A model generated the notes under the pieces. The model had not been told where the DNA came from. It saw only the letters and a program-made list of their open reading frames with translations, and made no database searches. A stretch of 43,204 nt of DNA, from the NCBI GenBank assembly GCA_020846295.1, contig JADLEF010000230.1:1-43204 (forward strand), read 5' to 3'. Both the position numbers and the translations under genes were made by a program. The stretch's first letter is position 1; each line of letters starts with the position of its first letter. The DNA comes from Acidimicrobiales bacterium. Lineage in GTDB: Bacteria; Actinomycetota; Acidimicrobiia; Acidimicrobiales; CAIXPF01. Of the stretch, positions 40,512-43,204 are shown piece after piece.

Positions 40512-42839
40512 GTGTTTCCTCATGTTCGGCGCGGTGGTGCCCACCGCGGCGTCGCGCGCCGCCCGGGCCGGCTGGCCCTCGCCGTCTGCGCCGCCCTCCT
40601 GACCCTCCTGACCGCCGCCGGCGCGGGCCCGGCGAGCGCCCAGGTCGCGCCCGGGCCGTCGGGCGACGAGCGCCCCTCACCGGGTCCGATGGTCGGCGAG
40701 CGGCTCCTGCCCGACGGCGGCACCGACCCCAGCCCGAACACGCCGAAACCACGGCTCGGGGCATCCGGTGCGCTCACGCCGTTCAAGACGGTCTCGGTGC
40801 CCGGCCCGGCGGTGACCGACGTGGTCTTCGACGAGGACGCCGACATCGTCGTGGCCGGCGGCTCGACCCTGTACCGCTTCCAGGCTCCCGGCCTCTACGT
40901 GGGCCAGGCCGACACCGGCGCCGCCATCAGCTCGATCAGCGTGGCCGGCGGCTCGGTGTTCGCGGTGCGCCAGGGCGGCGGGACCGAACGGCGCGACCGC
41001 CGCAGCCTCGCGCTGCAGGGCACCTACCCGACCATGGCCGGGGTGACCGATCAAGCGGTGACGGGCTCGTGGGTCCTGTACACCGACGCCGGCGGTGCCT
41101 TCGGGCGGCTGACCCTCCCGGGCGGTACGACCGAGCTGTTCACCCCACCATCGGGCACTGCGGTGGCCATCTACGCGCTGGCCGGGACCAACGTCGCGAT
41201 CGGCGTGACCGCCAACCCGGCCCGGGTCGTCCAGTTCGACCTGGCCACCTCGCCCCCGACGGTGGTCGGCGGCCTCGATCTGCTCGCCGGGGTCGACCCG
41301 GTGGACGTGCTCGGGCTCGGGGCGCAGGCCGGCACCGCGCTGATCCGGGTGGGTCCGTCGACCCTGCGCCGCGTCGGCCTGCCGATCAGCGGGTTCGCGG
41401 GCACCGACCTCAACGGCAGCTACAGCGCCGCGCTCAGCACCGCGGTGGCCGCCGGCAACGGTGGCTGGGAGCTGTTCGGCAGCCGCGGCGCACCCGGCTC
41501 GCTCACCCTGTTCGAGGGCACGGCGACCAACGGTTGGACGGGCACCATCGACGCCGGCCTGACCGCGGTGGCCTGGAACGCGCAGGGCACCCAGTTCGCC
41601 GCGGTATCCCCGCCGGCGGCGGGGGCCACCACCTCCACGCTGCGGCTGTACACCCCGCCGGGCGAACCCCGGCCGGCCACCGCCTTCGCCGGCGCCGACG
41701 GCGAGTACCACGGCATCACACCCACCCGGGTGCTCGATACGCGCGAGGGGCCGGCCGGGCCGGCCCCGCTCGGCCCCGGCGGCACCACCGAGGTCCAGGT
41801 CACCGGCGTGGGTGCGGTGCCGGCCGCCAACGTGCTGGCGGTGGCGGTCAACCTCACCGTCATCAGCCCCACCGAGCCCACCTACCTGACCGCCTACCCC
41901 AGCGGGGAGGCGGTGCCCTTCGCCTCCGCCGTGAACGCACCCGCCCGCACCACCCGGCCGAACCTGGCCGTGATCCGGGTGGGCGCCGGTGGGCGGGTTG
42001 CGGTGTTCAACGCGGCCGGCACGGCGCACGTCGTGGCCGACGTGCAGGGCTACTTCGCCGCCTCCGCCGGCCCCCCGGGCGGTCGCTACCACCCGCTCAC
42101 ACCCTCCCGCCTGCTCGACACGCGCGACGGCAACGCCCTCGGCGCCGACGCGCTGATCGGCCTGCCGGTGCGCGGGCGCAGCGGCGTGCCGGCGGGTGCC
42201 GTCGCGGTGGCGCTGACCGTGACCGCGGTCGCCCCGAGCTCCGACACGTTCATCACCGCCTTCCCCAGCGACGCCCCCCGCCCGTTCGCCTCGAACCTCA
42301 ACCCCGTCGCCGGCCGCTCGGTGGCCAACCTCGTGTTCACCCGGATCGGGGCCGACGGCAACATCGGGCTGTACAACGCGCTGGGTCGCACCGGGCTGGT
42401 CGTCGATGTGGTCGGCTACTGGGACGAGCTGCGCACCAGCGAGGCGGGTCGCTACGTCCCGTTCCAGCGGCCGTTCCGGTACTACGACAGCCGCGACGGT
42501 GACGGTCCGATGGCGGCGGGCTTCCTCCGCAGCCTGCGGGTGGGCGGCTTCCCACCCACCGATCCGCTGATCCCCACCCCGCAGGACGGCGCCATGGCGG
42601 TGACGTACAACCTCACCGCCACGAACACCACCGCCGGCGGCTACCTCAGCGCCTTTCCCGGCCCGATCGGCACCGCGCCACCGCTCGCCTCGAACCTCAA
42701 CTTCGTCGCCGGGGAGACCGTGGCCTCGTTGGCGATCACCGGCTACGCGGCCGACGGCGAGGTCAGCTTCTACAACCCCGCCGGCTCGACCGACGTCGTG
42801 ATCGACGTCGCCGGCTTCTTCACCAGCGCCTCCTTCTGA
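40512..42839 (+). CDS. Secreted protein with propeller-like domain and three C-terminal beta repeats
   Basis: A 775-residue exported protein. A signal peptide (RLALAVCAALLTLLTAAGAGPASA) is followed by a Pro-rich linker and a domain of about 300 residues with repeated strands (VVFDEDADIVVAGGSTLYRF, LAGTNVAIGVTANPARVVQF) that looks like a beta propeller. Three repeats of about 110-130 residues follow, starting near residues 397, 524 and 645: each opens with a form of YHxxTPxRxLDTRxG, has a strand like VAVNLTV, a YLTAYPSG-like turn and ends VVxDVxGYF. This unit is frequent in actinobacterial surface proteins; its function is not established. The third copy has diverged (YVPFQRPFRYYDSRDG). Confidence 0.82.
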   Translation: MFPHVRRGGAHRGVARRPGRLALAVCAALLTLLTAAGAGPASAQVAPGPSGDERPSPGPMVGERLLPDGGTDPSPNTPKPRLGASGALTPFKTVSVPGPAVTDVVFDEDADIVVAGGSTLYRFQAPGLYVGQADTGAAISSISVAGGSVFAVRQGGGTERRDRRSLALQGTYPTMAGVTDQAVTGSWVLYTDAGGAFGRLTLPGGTTELFTPPSGTAVAIYALAGTNVAIGVTANPARVVQFDLATSPPTVVGGLDLLAGVDPVDVLGLGAQAGTALIRVGPSTLRRVGLPISGFAGTDLNGSYSAALSTAVAAGNGGWELFGSRGAPGSLTLFEGTATNGWTGTIDAGLTAVAWNAQGTQFAAVSPPAAGATTSTLRLYTPPGEPRPATAFAGADGEYHGITPTRVLDTREGPAGPAPLGPGGTTEVQVTGVGAVPAANVLAVAVNLTVISPTEPTYLTAYPSGEAVPFASAVNAPARTTRPNLAVIRVGAGGRVAVFNAAGTAHVVADVQGYFAASAGPPGGRYHPLTPSRLLDTRDGNALGADALIGLPVRGRSGVPAGAVAVALTVTAVAPSSDTFITAFPSDAPRPFASNLNPVAGRSVANLVFTRIGADGNIGLYNALGRTGLVVDVVGYWDELRTSEAGRYVPFQRPFRYYDSRDGDGPMAAGFLRSLRVGGFPPTDPLIPTPQDGAMAVTYNLTATNTTAGGYLSAFPGPIGTAPPLASNLNFVAGETVASLAITGYAADGEVSFYNPAGSTDVVIDVAGFFTSASF

Positions 42840-42942
42840 TCGCCGGCCGGCGCGCCGCCGCCGGTGGCGGGCCCGACGATCCGGTGACAGCTCTGAGCCC
42901 ACTCCCAGCAAGCGTTGAGGATCCGTTGAAAGGCTGCCGCTC

Positions 42943-43204
42943 ATGACCATCGACGAGCTCGCCACCGCCACCACCGCCACCACCGCCGGCCTGAGCCGCC
43001 GACGGTTGCTGGGCCTGCTCGGCGCGGCCGGCGGCGCGGTGCTGCTCGGGTGCGCCGGCGAGGACGCCGCCACGGCGAGCGGGGCGAGCACGACCGCCGG
43101 ACCGGGGGGCACCGCCGCCACCACCGGATCGAGCTCCGCCACCCCCGCTACCACCGGCTCGACGACCGGCTCGAGCGCCCCCGCCGCGGCCGTCACGGGC
43201 TCGA
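42943..43204 (+). CDS. Tat-exported lipoprotein, N-terminal part only
   Basis: The first 87 residues before the window ends. SRRRLLGLLGAAGGAVLLGC combines a twin-arginine motif with a lipobox, so the protein is exported folded and lipid-anchored. A low-complexity Thr/Ser/Gly/Ala linker follows (about residues 45-87), and the functional domain lies outside the window. The ATG follows GAAAGG about 11 bases upstream. Tat export suggests a cofactor-containing or early-folding enzyme, but the type cannot be told. Confidence 0.75.
   Translation, partial: MTIDELATATTATTAGLSRRRLLGLLGAAGGAVLLGCAGEDAATASGASTTAGPGGTAATTGSSSATPATTGSTTGSSAPAAAVTGS

Noticed and set aside
40677-43196. 839-codon minus-strand frame opposite the secreted repeat protein
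   Set aside because: Shadow frame with no domain; the plus strand has a signal peptide and three matching repeats.

Overview
This is a very GC-rich bacterial segment, almost fully coding. The gene content is actinobacterial: a WhiB regulator, the ImuA'/ImuB/DnaE2 mutagenic repair proteins in their actinobacterial form, coenzyme F420 genes (CofC and an LLM-type oxidoreductase), nickel superoxide dismutase and a DtxR regulator. I infer a member of the Acidimicrobiia or a related deep actinobacterial lineage, from overall gene content and from conserved unknowns. I cannot prove this without database searches. I see no tRNA, rRNA, transposase, integrase, phage gene or CRISPR array, so this looks like resident chromosome.

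Layout. 1-3500: a partial Mug-type uracil-DNA glycosylase, a 53-residue amphipathic protein and a HerA/VirB4-like ATPase. 3458-8039 (minus): an operon of an LLM oxidoreductase and four branched-chain amino-acid-type ABC subunits; both ATPases have lost key motifs. 8348-11328 (plus): a 58-residue unknown, a thiolase, a nuclease lipoprotein and a ChbG/YdjC-like protein lacking metal ligands. 11332-14846: an SCP2-like protein, a duplicated PhoU/TrkA-C protein and a membrane HD-GYP protein. 14852-22698: a damage-tolerance and oxidative-stress block with dnaE2, nickel SOD and its putative peptidase, a membrane protein, imuB and imuA'. LexA-type boxes lie directly upstream of dnaE2 and imuA'. 22814-25628: an Nfu-like protein, a membrane protein, an acyl-CoA dehydrogenase and RNase HII. 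25734-31026: gpsA with an unknown partner, cofC, a PIG-L deacetylase, a DUF429 protein and a HIT protein. 31150-36840: whiB, an unknown, a thioesterase, dtxR, alanine dehydrogenase, a glutamine-cyclotransferase-like lipoprotein and a pentapeptide-repeat protein. 36911-43204: lysS, an orphan methylmalonyl-CoA mutase small subunit, a secreted triple-repeat protein and the start of a Tat lipoprotein.

The most coherent functional unit is the SOS mutasome. ImuA' and ImuB would deliver the error-prone polymerase DnaE2 to the sliding clamp. Its genes are split around a nickel-SOD module whose nickel hook has an unusual residue. Across the window, at least 18 genes have a TANNNT hexamer ending 6 to 9 bases before the start codon, which points to widespread leaderless transcription and fixes several start codons. 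The LexA box of imuA' sits just upstream of such a hexamer.
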